Positions 1-5,140 of a DNA stretch of 5,140 nt are shown here, piece by piece. Source of the DNA: an uncultured Olsenella sp. GTDB taxonomy: Bacteria > Actinomycetota > Coriobacteriia > Coriobacteriales > Atopobiaceae. The translations under genes were made by a program, and so were the position numbers. Positions within the stretch are counted from its first letter, which is position 1; every line of letters starts with the position of its first letter. Below the pieces are notes generated by a model, which saw nothing but the letters and a program-made list of their open reading frames with translations, was not told where the DNA came from and did not search any database. The DNA lies in contig CAMXZR010000098.1 of the NCBI GenBank assembly GCA_947253595.1, positions 1 through 5,140 on the forward strand, written 5' to 3'.

Positions 1-1509
1 GGGAGTGGTGACGCTCTATCGCATGGCCCTCACGCTGGCCGAGCGGACGCTGAGGGGACTCCTTCCCGACTTCCTCTCCTCCGGTCAGGGCTCCTGTGCT
101 TCGCCGCCCTCGCAGTGGCCTGCTGCCTTGCCGTGACAACCCTCGTGCGCTGGGAGCGCCATACCTCGGGCTCGGGCATCCCGCAGACTGACGCCGAGGT
201 CATGGGCCGCATGGACATGCCCTGGCACCGCGTGCTCGCGGCCAAGTTCAGCGAAGGCGTGCTCTGCGCTCTCGCGGGCCTCTCCCTGGGCAGGGAGGGA
301 CCAAGCGTCCAGCTGGGTGGCATGGGGGGCAAGGCCGTCTCGCGCCTCCTCGGAAGGAAGAGGGGAGAGGAGCGCCTGCTCGTGACCTGTGGCGCTGCCG
401 CCGGCATGTCCGCCGCCTTCAACGCGCCGCTCACGGGCGTGCTCTTCGCCATAGAAGAGATCCACAAGGAGTTCGCGCCGTCGCTCATCGTCTCCGCGAT
501 GGCAAGCGCCATAGCCTCCGACTTCCTCGTGGCCCAGGTGCTGGGCGTGCGGCCCGTGCTCAAACTCGCCTTCATCAAGGACATCCCCCACGACTACTAC
601 CTCTATGTCGTCGCCCTGGGCGTCTTCTGCGGCCTGGCGGGCGCCCTCCATAACCGCGGGATGTTCGCATGCAACGAACGCCTGTTCGCAAGGATGGGGG
701 AGATGCCGCTGCAACTGAGGCTCGCCATCCCCTTCGCCTTGGCCATTCCGGTCGCGCGCCTTGCGCCCGACCTGCTCTGTGGTGGCGACGCCATCGTCGA
801 GCTGCTCTCGGTACCCGCGGCGGTGCCCCTGGGGACGCTTGCGCTGCTGCTCATGGGGAAGTACCTCTACACCACGGTCTGCTTCGGGGCGGGCACGCCT
901 GGAGGGACGCTGTTTCCGCTCTGCGTCATGGGGATGCTCTGCGGCGCGGTCTTCGCGGCCGTCCTGACTCGCATCACGGGCATGCAGTCGCTCTTCATGG
1001 CCAACTTCATGGCGCTTGGCATCGCCGGGCTCTTTGCATCCGTCGTGAGGGCACCCGTGACCGCCGTAGTGCTCGCCTTCGAGCTCACGGGAAGCATGGA
1101 CGCGCTGCTCTCGGTCTCCATAGTCTCCATCGTGTCATACGTGGTCGCCAACCTCACCAAGACCGACCCCTTCTACGAGAGGCTGCTCTCCAAGCTCCTA
1201 GACCTGACGCCCGTGGACCCGTCCGCAAACGGCGTGCCAGGCGAGAAGATCCTTCACACCTACACCGTCGGCGCGGGCAGCAGGCTCGAGGGGCGTGCCC
1301 TGGGAGAGGTGGGCTGGCCGGACGACTCGCGCATCGTCACCGTGTCGCGTGCGGGCGTGGACCTCGTTCCCAATGGGGAGACCATCCTCGAGGCCCTGGA
1401 CGAGATTCTCGTGATCATGAACACAGACACCGAGGCCGAGACGCAGGAGCTGATCCTGGACTACTGCCGTAGCTCGCTCGCAACGGGAAAGGTTCCGCGT
1501 ATCGGCTAG
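1..1509 (+). CDS. ClC-family chloride/proton antiporter with C-terminal TrkA-C domain; 5' partial, apparent frameshift
   Basis: Integral membrane protein predicted to exchange chloride for protons. Residues are counted from the GTG at 115. The selectivity motif GSGIP is at 19-23, GREGP with the gating glutamate at 59-63 (E61), and AAFNAP followed by IEE at 113-115, whose second Glu (E115) matches the proton glutamate of E. coli ClcA. GAGTPGGTLFP is at 258-268, and PFY at 352-354 supplies the likely chloride-coordinating Tyr (Y354). Proton glutamate plus gating glutamate favour an antiporter over a channel. About residues 377-455 form a TrkA-C/RCK-C-like soluble domain, a known fusion in Gram-positive ClC proteins. 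The stop is TAG 1507-1509. The N-terminus lies outside the window: bases 2-90 read as ClC only in the next frame (GVVTLYRMALTLAER), so a one-base indel is suspected near 88-90. GTG 115 lies inside a membrane helix and has no ribosome binding site, so it is not a credible start. Family call very secure; intactness uncertain. Confidence 0.9.
   Translation, partial: GSGDALSHGPHAGRADAEGTPSRLPLLRSGLLCFAALAVACCLAVTTLVRWERHTSGSGIPQTDAEVMGRMDMPWHRVLAAKFSEGVLCALAGLSLGREGPSVQLGGMGGKAVSRLLGRKRGEERLLVTCGAAAGMSAAFNAPLTGVLFAIEEIHKEFAPSLIVSAMASAIASDFLVAQVLGVRPVLKLAFIKDIPHDYYLYVVALGVFCGLAGALHNRGMFACNERLFARMGEMPLQLRLAIPFALAIPVARLAPDLLCGGDAIVELLSVPAAVPLGTLALLLMGKYLYTTVCFGAGTPGGTLFPLCVMGMLCGAVFAAVLTRITGMQSLFMANFMALGIAGLFASVVRAPVTAVVLAFELTGSMDALLSVSIVSIVSYVVANLTKTDPFYERLLSKLLDLTPVDPSANGVPGEKILHTYTVGAGSRLEGRALGEVGWPDDSRIVTVSRAGVDLVPNGETILEALDEILVIMNTDTEAETQELILDYCRSSLATGKVPRIG
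76..95 (+). other. Apparent -1 frameshift (probable missing G) in the ClC gene
   Basis: Upstream of here the ClC-like reading is in the frame starting at base 2 (GVVTLYRMALTLAERTLRG), which hits TGA at 134-136. Downstream it is in the frame starting at base 1 (LLCFAALAVACCLAVTTLV, then GSGIP). Adding one G to the GGG run at 88-90 would join them smoothly as SSGQG-LLCFAAL. No slippery heptamer is visible, so programmed frameshifting is unlikely. Either a sequencing/assembly error or a genuine inactivating mutation would explain it. Confidence 0.75.
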
Positions 1510-1521
1510 CGTCTCGCGCAG

Positions 1522-1574
1522 GGGAGTCGCGGACGGTGGGGTGGAAGCGAGGCTGGCGCTCGGACGCGACCCTC
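1522..1574 (+). terminator. Weak candidate stem-loop after the ClC gene
   Basis: Arms at 1522-1531 and 1565-1574 pair at 9 of 10 positions (one G-U, one mismatch; core GTCGCG/CGCGAC). The 33-base loop contains a smaller stem, AGCG 1546-1549 with CGCT 1557-1560. It begins 13 bases past the ClC stop. The nearest T-run on this strand (1597-1601) is over 20 bases further on, so it is a poor intrinsic terminator and may be only a 3'-end structure. Confidence 0.3.
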
Positions 1575-1586
1575 AGGGCAGAGATA

Positions 1587-1615
1587 TTGGAAGTTCTTTT
1601 TACTTTACATAAGAT
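1587..1615 (+). promoter_or_regulatory. Promoter-like hexamers in the AT-rich patch between clc and trxB
   Basis: TTGGAA (1587-1592) and TAAGAT (1610-1615) are separated by 17 bases. Each matches 4 of 6 positions of the sigma-70 consensus, inside an AT-rich stretch (about 1583-1650) that contrasts with the GC-rich surroundings. No sense gene follows on this strand, since trxB runs the other way, so any transcript would be antisense to trxB. Weak matches in AT-rich DNA arise easily by chance. Confidence 0.25.
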
Positions 1616-1639
1616 ATATTATCACGGTTTTAGGGGAGT

Positions 1640-1698
1640 TTAAAAAGAATGGGGCCGGACAACGCTCCAAGCATTGAGTTCGAAGCGTGCCCGGCCCT
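1640..1698 (-). terminator. trxB: Intrinsic terminator of trxB
   Basis: Read on the minus strand, a hairpin follows the trxB stop by about 44 bases. The outer stem is CCGGCCC (1691-1697) with GGGCCGG (1652-1658), extended by a G-U pair at 1651/1698. The inner stem is 1684-1688 with 1662-1666, separated by a small internal loop. The T-rich tract ATTCTTTTTAAA (complement of 1639-1650) follows immediately. This is the expected layout of a Rho-independent terminator. Confidence 0.8.
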
Positions 1699-1741
1699 CA
1701 CCTCGTCTCGCCAAGACTCTGGGAGCCCGTTTTTGCGAAGC

Positions 1742-2692
1742 TTAGTGGTCGATGGGCTGGCCCAGATAGGACGCGACGCTCGTGGCGGCCACCGCGCCGT
1801 CTGCGGCGGCGGTGATAATCTGGCGCAGCGGGGTCTGGCGAACGTCACCCGCAGCGAAGAGGCCGGGAAGGCTGGTCGCCATGCGGTCATTGGTGATGAT
1901 GTAGCCGTGCTCGTCCACGTCGACGGACTCGCTCACGAGCTCCGATGCGGGGATGCGGCCCACGAAGACGAAGACGCCGAAGCTTCCCTCGTCGTACTTC
2001 TCGACGTGGACGTCGCCCGTCAGGTTGTCCCTGAAGCTGACGGTCTTGAGGAGCTTGTCGCCATCCACCTTGACGATGGATGTGTTGAAACGTACGGAGA
2101 CCTTGTCGTTCTTCTCGACCTGTCGCTGTACCGCAGCTTGGGCGCGCAGGTGGTCCTTGCGCACGACCATGGTCACGTGGTCGGCGAACTTGGTGAGGAA
2201 CAGCGCCTCCTCGGCCGCGGAGTTGCCGCCGCCGACGACGAACACCTGCTTGCCACGATAGAACATGCCGTCGCAGGTAGCGCAGTACGAGACGCCGCGA
2301 CCGCGGAACTCTGTCTCGCCCTCGAAGCCACCGGGCCGCGGGGTCGCCCCGCCAGCGAGGATGACGGCCTTGGCCTCGTAGCTGACGTCGGGCGTCGCAA
2401 CGGTGAACAGCCCCGTCTGACCATCCCTTGCGATGGACTCGACCTTGCCCATGACGACGCTTGCGCCAAGGCCCTCGGCCTGCTTCTGCATGGCGTCGGT
2501 CAAGGTGAAGCCGTCCGTGTGAGGAATGCCGGGATAGTTGTCCACCTCGCTGGTGAGGATGATCTGCCCACCCACGGCTTCCTGCTCCAGGGTCACGGAG
2601 TCGAGCAGGGCGCGCGCGGAGTAGATGGATGCGGAGAGGCCCGCAGGGCCCGCCCCGACGATGACGAGGTCCTTCTGCTGCTTCTGGGTCAT
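1742..2692 (-). CDS. trxB: Thioredoxin reductase (NADPH-dependent)
   Basis: A 316-residue cytoplasmic flavoenzyme, the usual length for low-molecular-weight thioredoxin reductase, that passes electrons from NADPH through FAD and a redox disulfide to thioredoxin. Visible motifs in order: FAD dinucleotide-binding GAGPAG (13-18), GGQIILTSEVDNYPG (41-55), redox-active CATC (137-140, followed by Asp141), second nucleotide-binding GGGNSAAEEA (154-163), basic residues R178, K179 and R183 where the NADPH 2'-phosphate contacts lie (VRKDHLR replacing the usual HRRDxxR), and the C-terminal FAD motif AAGDVRQTPLRQI (280-292). ATG 2692 is chosen because AGGGGAG sits 6 bases upstream. No thioredoxin gene lies in the window. 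It appears monocistronic: its own AT-rich upstream region, the uraA terminator before it, and its own terminator after it. Canonical in every key residue except His to Val and Arg to Lys in the NADPH motif, both conservative for phosphate binding. Confidence 0.97.
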   Translation of the reverse strand: MTQKQQKDLVIVGAGPAGLSASIYSARALLDSVTLEQEAVGGQIILTSEVDNYPGIPHTDGFTLTDAMQKQAEGLGASVVMGKVESIARDGQTGLFTVATPDVSYEAKAVILAGGATPRPGGFEGETEFRGRGVSYCATCDGMFYRGKQVFVVGGGNSAAEEALFLTKFADHVTMVVRKDHLRAQAAVQRQVEKNDKVSVRFNTSIVKVDGDKLLKTVSFRDNLTGDVHVEKYDEGSFGVFVFVGRIPASELVSESVDVDEHGYIITNDRMATSLPGLFAAGDVRQTPLRQIITAAADGAVAATSVASYLGQPIDH

Positions 2693-2698
2693 GGATTT

Positions 2699-2705
2699 CT
2701 CCCCT
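2699..2705 (-). promoter_or_regulatory. trxB: Ribosome binding site of trxB
   Basis: On the minus strand AGGGGAG lies 6 bases before ATG 2692, a strong Shine-Dalgarno match that fixes the trxB start. Another ATG at 2708 is in a different frame and overlaps this site. Confidence 0.85.
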
Positions 2706-2727
2706 CATGGTCTTGTTCGACTATTTA

Positions 2728-2758
2728 ATACTACCCTATTCAATCGTGCACGATACAA
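2728..2758 (-). promoter_or_regulatory. trxB: Candidate trxB promoter region with a 12-bp perfect palindrome (possible operator)
   Basis: The region about 2709-2770 is AT-rich and lies just upstream of trxB. It contains the perfect inverted repeat ATCGTGCACGAT (2743-2754), flanked by TT and AA at one further symmetric position (2739-2740 and 2757-2758). Minus-strand hexamers TTGTAT (2753-2758) and TAGTAT (2728-2733) could be -35 and -10 elements, but their 19-base spacing is longer than ideal. A palindrome between such elements is where a repressor or redox regulator would bind. I do not recognise the motif as belonging to a named regulator. Confidence 0.4.
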
Positions 2759-2811
2759 CATATGAGAACTACACGGGGACATTTTTGGGACTGGAAGCGG
2801 TGACCTCCGGC

Positions 2812-2846
2812 AAAGGAAGGCACCCCGGTCGCAGGGCCAGGGTGCC
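2812..2846 (-). terminator. uraA: Intrinsic terminator of the uracil permease gene
   Basis: On the minus strand the stem GGCACCC (2840-2846) pairs perfectly with GGGTGCC (2819-2825). A further inner stem GGC/ACC (2836-2838 with 2827-2829, one G-U) follows a single mismatch. The tract TTCCTTT (complement of 2812-2818) comes directly after. The hairpin lies about 40 bases past the uraA stop. The T-tract is interrupted by CC, so efficiency may be moderate. Confidence 0.65.
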
Positions 2847-2884
2847 AATGTGCCGCAGGGTGCTTTTCCTGGGGTTCCCCTCCC

Positions 2885-4153
2885 CTACTTGCCTCCGTCT
2901 GCATCCTTGTCCGTGCGCGGGAGGATGAGGTTGAGCAGGATGCCCGCCAGCGTCGCGGTCGCCATGCCGGGTAGCGTGTAGGAACCCAGGGGGATGGCGA
3001 TGCCTGAGGTCTCCATGCCGACGCCCAGGATAACTACCACGGAGGCAATCATGAGGTTGCGGTTCTCGTCGAAGTCGACCTCGTTGGTGACCAGCATGCG
3101 CAGGCCATTGGAGGCGATGAGGCCAAAGAGCAGGAGGCTCACGCCGCCCATGACCGGCACGGGAATGGAGTTGATGAAGGCGGCGAGCTTGGGGCAGAAG
3201 CCGCCCACGATGAGCGCGAAGCCAGCAGCATACCAGAATACCTGTGTAGAGTAGACGCGCGTCACGCTCATGACACCGATGTTCTCGGCGTAGGTGGTGG
3301 TAGGGGGACCTCCAAGGAAGCCCGAGATGACGGTCGAGATGCCGTCGCCGGCGAGCGAGCGCGGGAGCATGTCGCGATAGTCCTTGCCAACGATCTCGCC
3401 CACGGCGAGGAGGTGGCCGATGTGCTCGATGACGACCACGACGGCCACGGGCGCGATCAGCGCGATGGCGCCGGGGTCGAAGTGAGGCGTCTGGACGGGG
3501 GGAAGGCCGATCCAGGCGGCATCGGCCACGCTCTGGAGGTCGACGAGGCCAAGGAAGGCAGAGAGCACGTAGCCCACGACGATGGCGAGGAGGATGGGCA
3601 GGGTACCCAGGATCCCGCCCATGCTCGAGAAGACGACCGCCGCGACGAGGGTGACGGCTGCCACGGCCGCACCCTCGGCCACGAAGGCGGCGGTCGACGA
3701 ATTTAGGGCCATCTTGACGGCCGTGGCGGAGAGACCCACGCCGATGACCACCATGACCGCCGCCACAAGCACGGGAGGCAGCAGGCGGTCGAGCCAGCCC
3801 GTCCCCGCGAGCTTGATGGCACCCGCGACAGCGAGAAAGACGAGGCCTGCTACGACCACGCCGGAAAGCGCCGTGTCGAGGTTGCCAGTCGCGGCCGTGG
3901 CCGCGAGGATCGGGCTGATGAAGGCGAAGGAGCTGCCCAGGTAGCTCGGGATCTTGTTGCGGGTCACGAGCAGGTAGCAGATGGTCCCGATGCCAGAGCA
4001 CATGATGGCCACGTTGGGGCTGAGGCCGGTCAGGACGGGCACGAGCACGGTCGATCCGAACATGCTCATCATGTGCTGGATGCCCAGGGGTATGGCGCGA
4101 CCCACCGAGACGCGATCGTCGACTCCGATTACCTCCCGTTCGTTCTTGCTCAA
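2885..4153 (-). CDS. uraA: Uracil permease (NCS2 family uracil:proton symporter)
   Basis: A predicted 422-residue polytopic membrane protein, close to the 429 of E. coli UraA, that imports uracil with protons for pyrimidine salvage. Visible: GIQHMMSMFGSTVLVP (24-39), the start of the first membrane segments of the NCS2 fold; EHIGH at 243-247, whose Glu243 and His247 match substrate/proton residues E241 and H245 of UraA; and GGPPTTTYAENIGVMSVTRVYS (281-302), where Glu290 matches the second essential glutamate. The tyrosine-x-ENIG form marks the uracil branch rather than the xanthine branch. The reading frame is open up to 4444, but that part is antisense-like overlap with the neighbouring permease. 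TTG 4153 is chosen because GAGGAG lies 6 bases upstream and the product then has normal length. It follows the purine-type permease on the same strand after a terminator, so it may be served partly by read-through. Strong call; PyrP is an equivalent name. Confidence 0.95.
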   Translation of the reverse strand: MSKNEREVIGVDDRVSVGRAIPLGIQHMMSMFGSTVLVPVLTGLSPNVAIMCSGIGTICYLLVTRNKIPSYLGSSFAFISPILAATAATGNLDTALSGVVVAGLVFLAVAGAIKLAGTGWLDRLLPPVLVAAVMVVIGVGLSATAVKMALNSSTAAFVAEGAAVAAVTLVAAVVFSSMGGILGTLPILLAIVVGYVLSAFLGLVDLQSVADAAWIGLPPVQTPHFDPGAIALIAPVAVVVVIEHIGHLLAVGEIVGKDYRDMLPRSLAGDGISTVISGFLGGPPTTTYAENIGVMSVTRVYSTQVFWYAAGFALIVGGFCPKLAAFINSIPVPVMGGVSLLLFGLIASNGLRMLVTNEVDFDENRNLMIASVVVILGVGMETSGIAIPLGSYTLPGMATATLAGILLNLILPRTDKDADGGK

Positions 4154-4159
4154 GCGAGG

Positions 4160-4165
4160 CTCCTC
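4160..4165 (-). promoter_or_regulatory. uraA: Ribosome binding site deciding the TTG start of uraA
   Basis: On the minus strand GAGGAG (within AGAGAGGAG) lies 6 bases before TTG 4153. There is no in-frame ATG with comparable support nearby, and the next methionine codons fall inside the first membrane segment. This makes TTG the best start. Confidence 0.75.
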
Positions 4166-4176
4166 TCTGTCTGGCG

Positions 4177-4204
4177 CATGGCATCCACGTGTTGGATGTC
4201 CATG
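4177..4204 (-). promoter_or_regulatory. uraA: Leader hairpin between the upstream terminator and the uraA ribosome binding site
   Basis: An 11-bp inverted repeat with one bulged base: CATGG 4177-4181 and CATCCA 4182-4187 pair with TGGATG 4193-4198 and CCATG 4200-4204, leaving T4199 bulged and a 5-base loop. The minus-strand hairpin begins directly after the T-run of the preceding terminator and ends 11 bases before the ribosome binding site. It has no T-run of its own. It could be an RNA element affecting translation or stability, or a DNA operator (it contains CACGTG at 4186-4191). It does not match the PyrR-binding RNA consensus well. Confidence 0.5.
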
Positions 4205-4229
4205 AAAAAGGGCCCGGTGGGCCGGGCCC
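4205..4229 (-). terminator. Strong intrinsic terminator after the purine-base permease
   Basis: A perfect 8-bp GC stem, GGGCCCGG (4210-4217) with CCGGGCCC (4222-4229) around a 4-base loop, is followed on the minus strand by five T (complement of 4205-4209). It lies 16 bases beyond the TAG stop of the upstream permease and about 40 bases before the uraA ribosome binding site. It would either end transcription or act as an attenuator for uraA. Confidence 0.9.
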
Positions 4230-4245
4230 CGAAGTGCCGAGAACC

Positions 4246-5140
4246 CTAGGCGATCAAGAAGTATACAAGGAACGCGGCCGACGCGACCCACATGAGCGGC
4301 TTCACCTTCTTGATGTTGCCCGTTGACGCGGCGACCAGCACGTAGGCGATGAAGCCCAGGCCGATGCCGCTCGAGATGGAGTAGGTCAGGGGGATGCCCG
4401 CGATGATCATGAAGGCGGGGAAGCCCTCGAGGATGTTGCCCCACTCTATCTCTGCCGCCTCGTTCATCATGAGGTAACCGACCATGACCAGGGCCCCGCA
4501 GGTGGCGGCCGAGCTGACCACGCTGATGATGGGCGCGAAGAAGGCTGCGACCACGAAGAGCAGACCGGTCACCACGGAAGTGAGTCCCGAACGTCCGCCG
4601 TCGGCGGCGCCGGAGGCAGACTCGACGAAGGTTGTGATCGACGACGCGCCGAAGAGCCCACCTGCGGCTGCGGCAACGGAGTCAACGATCAGGATGGGCC
4701 TGATGTCTTCGACGGTTCCGTCATCGTTCAGGAACTCGCCCTGCTTCGCGACCGCCATGGCGGTTCCCATGGTGTCGAAGAAGTCGGACATCATGAGCGA
4801 GAAGGCGAAGACGAGCAAGACCGGCGTGGCGATGACCTTCGCGATACCCATGACACCGGCCTCGTCGGGCTGGAAGGGGGCTCCGAAGGTGCTGAAGTCG
4901 AGGCCCGAGACAATCCCCGCGGGGGCCGCGGTGACGCCCAGGGGGATTCCGGCAAGCACCGCGACGATGATGCCCAGGAGCAGGGCACCCTTTATCTGCA
5001 TGCACTGGAAGACGACGGTGGCGACGATGGAGATGAGGCCCACGATGAACAGGGGGTTCGATATGTCGCCGAAGCCCACGAGGGTCGACTCGTTGGCCAC
5101 GATGATGCCGGCGTTGACCATGCCAATCATGGCGATGAAG
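4246..5140 (-). CDS. NCS2-family purine-base permease, AzgA/PbuG type (5' end outside the window)
   Basis: C-terminal part (about 298 codons) of a proton-driven importer for adenine, guanine or hypoxanthine; full-length relatives are about 430-480 residues, so roughly the first third is missing. Family signatures: FIAMIGMVNAGIIV at the window edge, SDFFDTMGT (codons 4762-4788), and SSITTFVESASG leading into DGGRSGLTSVV (about 4567-4644), with Glu at 4621-4623 matching the conserved TM10 glutamate of the family. Several hydrophobic membrane segments follow, ending in YFLIA and TAG 4246-4248. The FFDT and TTFVESASG forms separate it from the uracil and xanthine branches of NCS2. It is transcribed leftward, upstream of uraA, with a strong terminator after it. 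The ATG at 5130 is internal, since the frame stays open and family-like to the edge. Which purine base is preferred cannot be told from this fragment. Confidence 0.93.
   Translation of the reverse strand, partial: FIAMIGMVNAGIIVANESTLVGFGDISNPLFIVGLISIVATVVFQCMQIKGALLLGIIVAVLAGIPLGVTAAPAGIVSGLDFSTFGAPFQPDEAGVMGIAKVIATPVLLVFAFSLMMSDFFDTMGTAMAVAKQGEFLNDDGTVEDIRPILIVDSVAAAAGGLFGASSITTFVESASGAADGGRSGLTSVVTGLLFVVAAFFAPIISVVSSAATCGALVMVGYLMMNEAAEIEWGNILEGFPAFMIIAGIPLTYSISSGIGLGFIAYVLVAASTGNIKKVKPLMWVASAAFLVYFLIA

Noticed and set aside
115..1509. ClC gene starting at GTG 115
   Set aside because: The GTG is in the middle of a membrane helix, has no ribosome binding site, and the frame is open and ClC-like upstream (LLCFAALAVA before it, and the preceding helix in the neighbouring frame).
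115..1509. Fluoride-specific CLC-F exporter
   Set aside because: The sequence has the canonical GSGIP, GREGP and proton glutamate of chloride-type ClC proteins.
1649..2728. 359-codon + strand open frame with an RBS-like upstream sequence
   Set aside because: It lies wholly opposite trxB, which has complete family motifs. Its composition is what the antisense of GC-rich coding DNA gives, and it resembles no family I know. Only the upstream signals are kept as a finding.
2707..2928. 73-codon + strand open frame across the trxB/uraA spacer
   Set aside because: There is no purine-rich ribosome binding site before its ATG. It runs through the trxB upstream region, the uraA terminator and the antisense of the uraA 3' end, with no recognisable protein features.
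4154..4204. PyrR-type attenuator in the uraA leader
   Set aside because: CCAGA and GAGAGG occur near the ribosome binding site but do not assemble into the PyrR-binding hairpin consensus, and the real hairpin at 4177-4204 has an unrelated loop.
4154..4444. N-terminal extension of uraA up to the ATG at 4444
   Set aside because: This stretch overlaps the coding end of the upstream permease and the strong terminator. Its translation is low-complexity and non-membrane, and TTG 4153 has a good ribosome binding site and gives a normal UraA length.
1..5140. CRISPR array, tRNA/rRNA, insertion sequence or phage/defence module
   Set aside because: There are no regularly spaced direct repeats, no cloverleaf-like segment, and no transposase, integrase or nuclease motifs in any frame. 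All long frames are explained by four ordinary genes.

Overview
This is a GC-rich bacterial window of ordinary housekeeping and transport genes. The short intergenic spaces are much more AT-rich than the genes. The GC-rich coding, the ClC protein fused to a TrkA-C domain, and the side-by-side NCS2 permeases would fit a high-GC Gram-positive such as a Coriobacteriia member (Olsenella/Atopobium/Collinsella type). That placement is an inference from style and protein flavour, not proven by any marker here.

Layout from left to right. (1) Positions 1-1509, + strand: a ClC-family chloride/proton antiporter with a C-terminal TrkA-C domain. It is cut off at its 5' end by the window edge and carries an apparent single-base frameshift near 88-90. 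(2) 1510-1741: a convergent intergenic space with a weak stem-loop after the ClC gene, an AT-rich promoter-like patch, and a good intrinsic terminator for the leftward gene that follows. (3) 1742-2692, - strand: thioredoxin reductase (trxB), complete, with a strong ribosome binding site. (4) 2693-2884: the trxB upstream region with a 12-bp perfect palindrome, then the terminator of the next gene. (5) 2885-4153, - strand: a uracil permease (uraA type), most likely starting at TTG 4153. (6) 4154-4245: a tight spacer holding a textbook intrinsic terminator and a second hairpin just upstream of the uraA ribosome binding site. (7) 4246-5140, - strand: the C-terminal two thirds or so of an AzgA/PbuG-type purine-base permease, which continues past the right edge.

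The purine-base permease and the uracil permease are tandem on the same strand and together form a small nucleobase-uptake (salvage) locus. No convincing independent uraA promoter is visible, so uraA may depend on read-through of the terminator between the two genes. trxB lies downstream on the same strand but is separated by the uraA terminator and has its own AT-rich upstream region, so it is probably a separate unit that keeps thioredoxin reduced. The ClC gene points the opposite way and is unrelated in function.

I found no RNA genes, mobile elements, CRISPR arrays or defence modules, and no evidence of a new multi-gene system. The points worth a second look are the ClC frameshift, the terminator/hairpin arrangement between the two permeases, the palindrome upstream of trxB, and promoter-like and RBS-like signals that point antisense into trxB.
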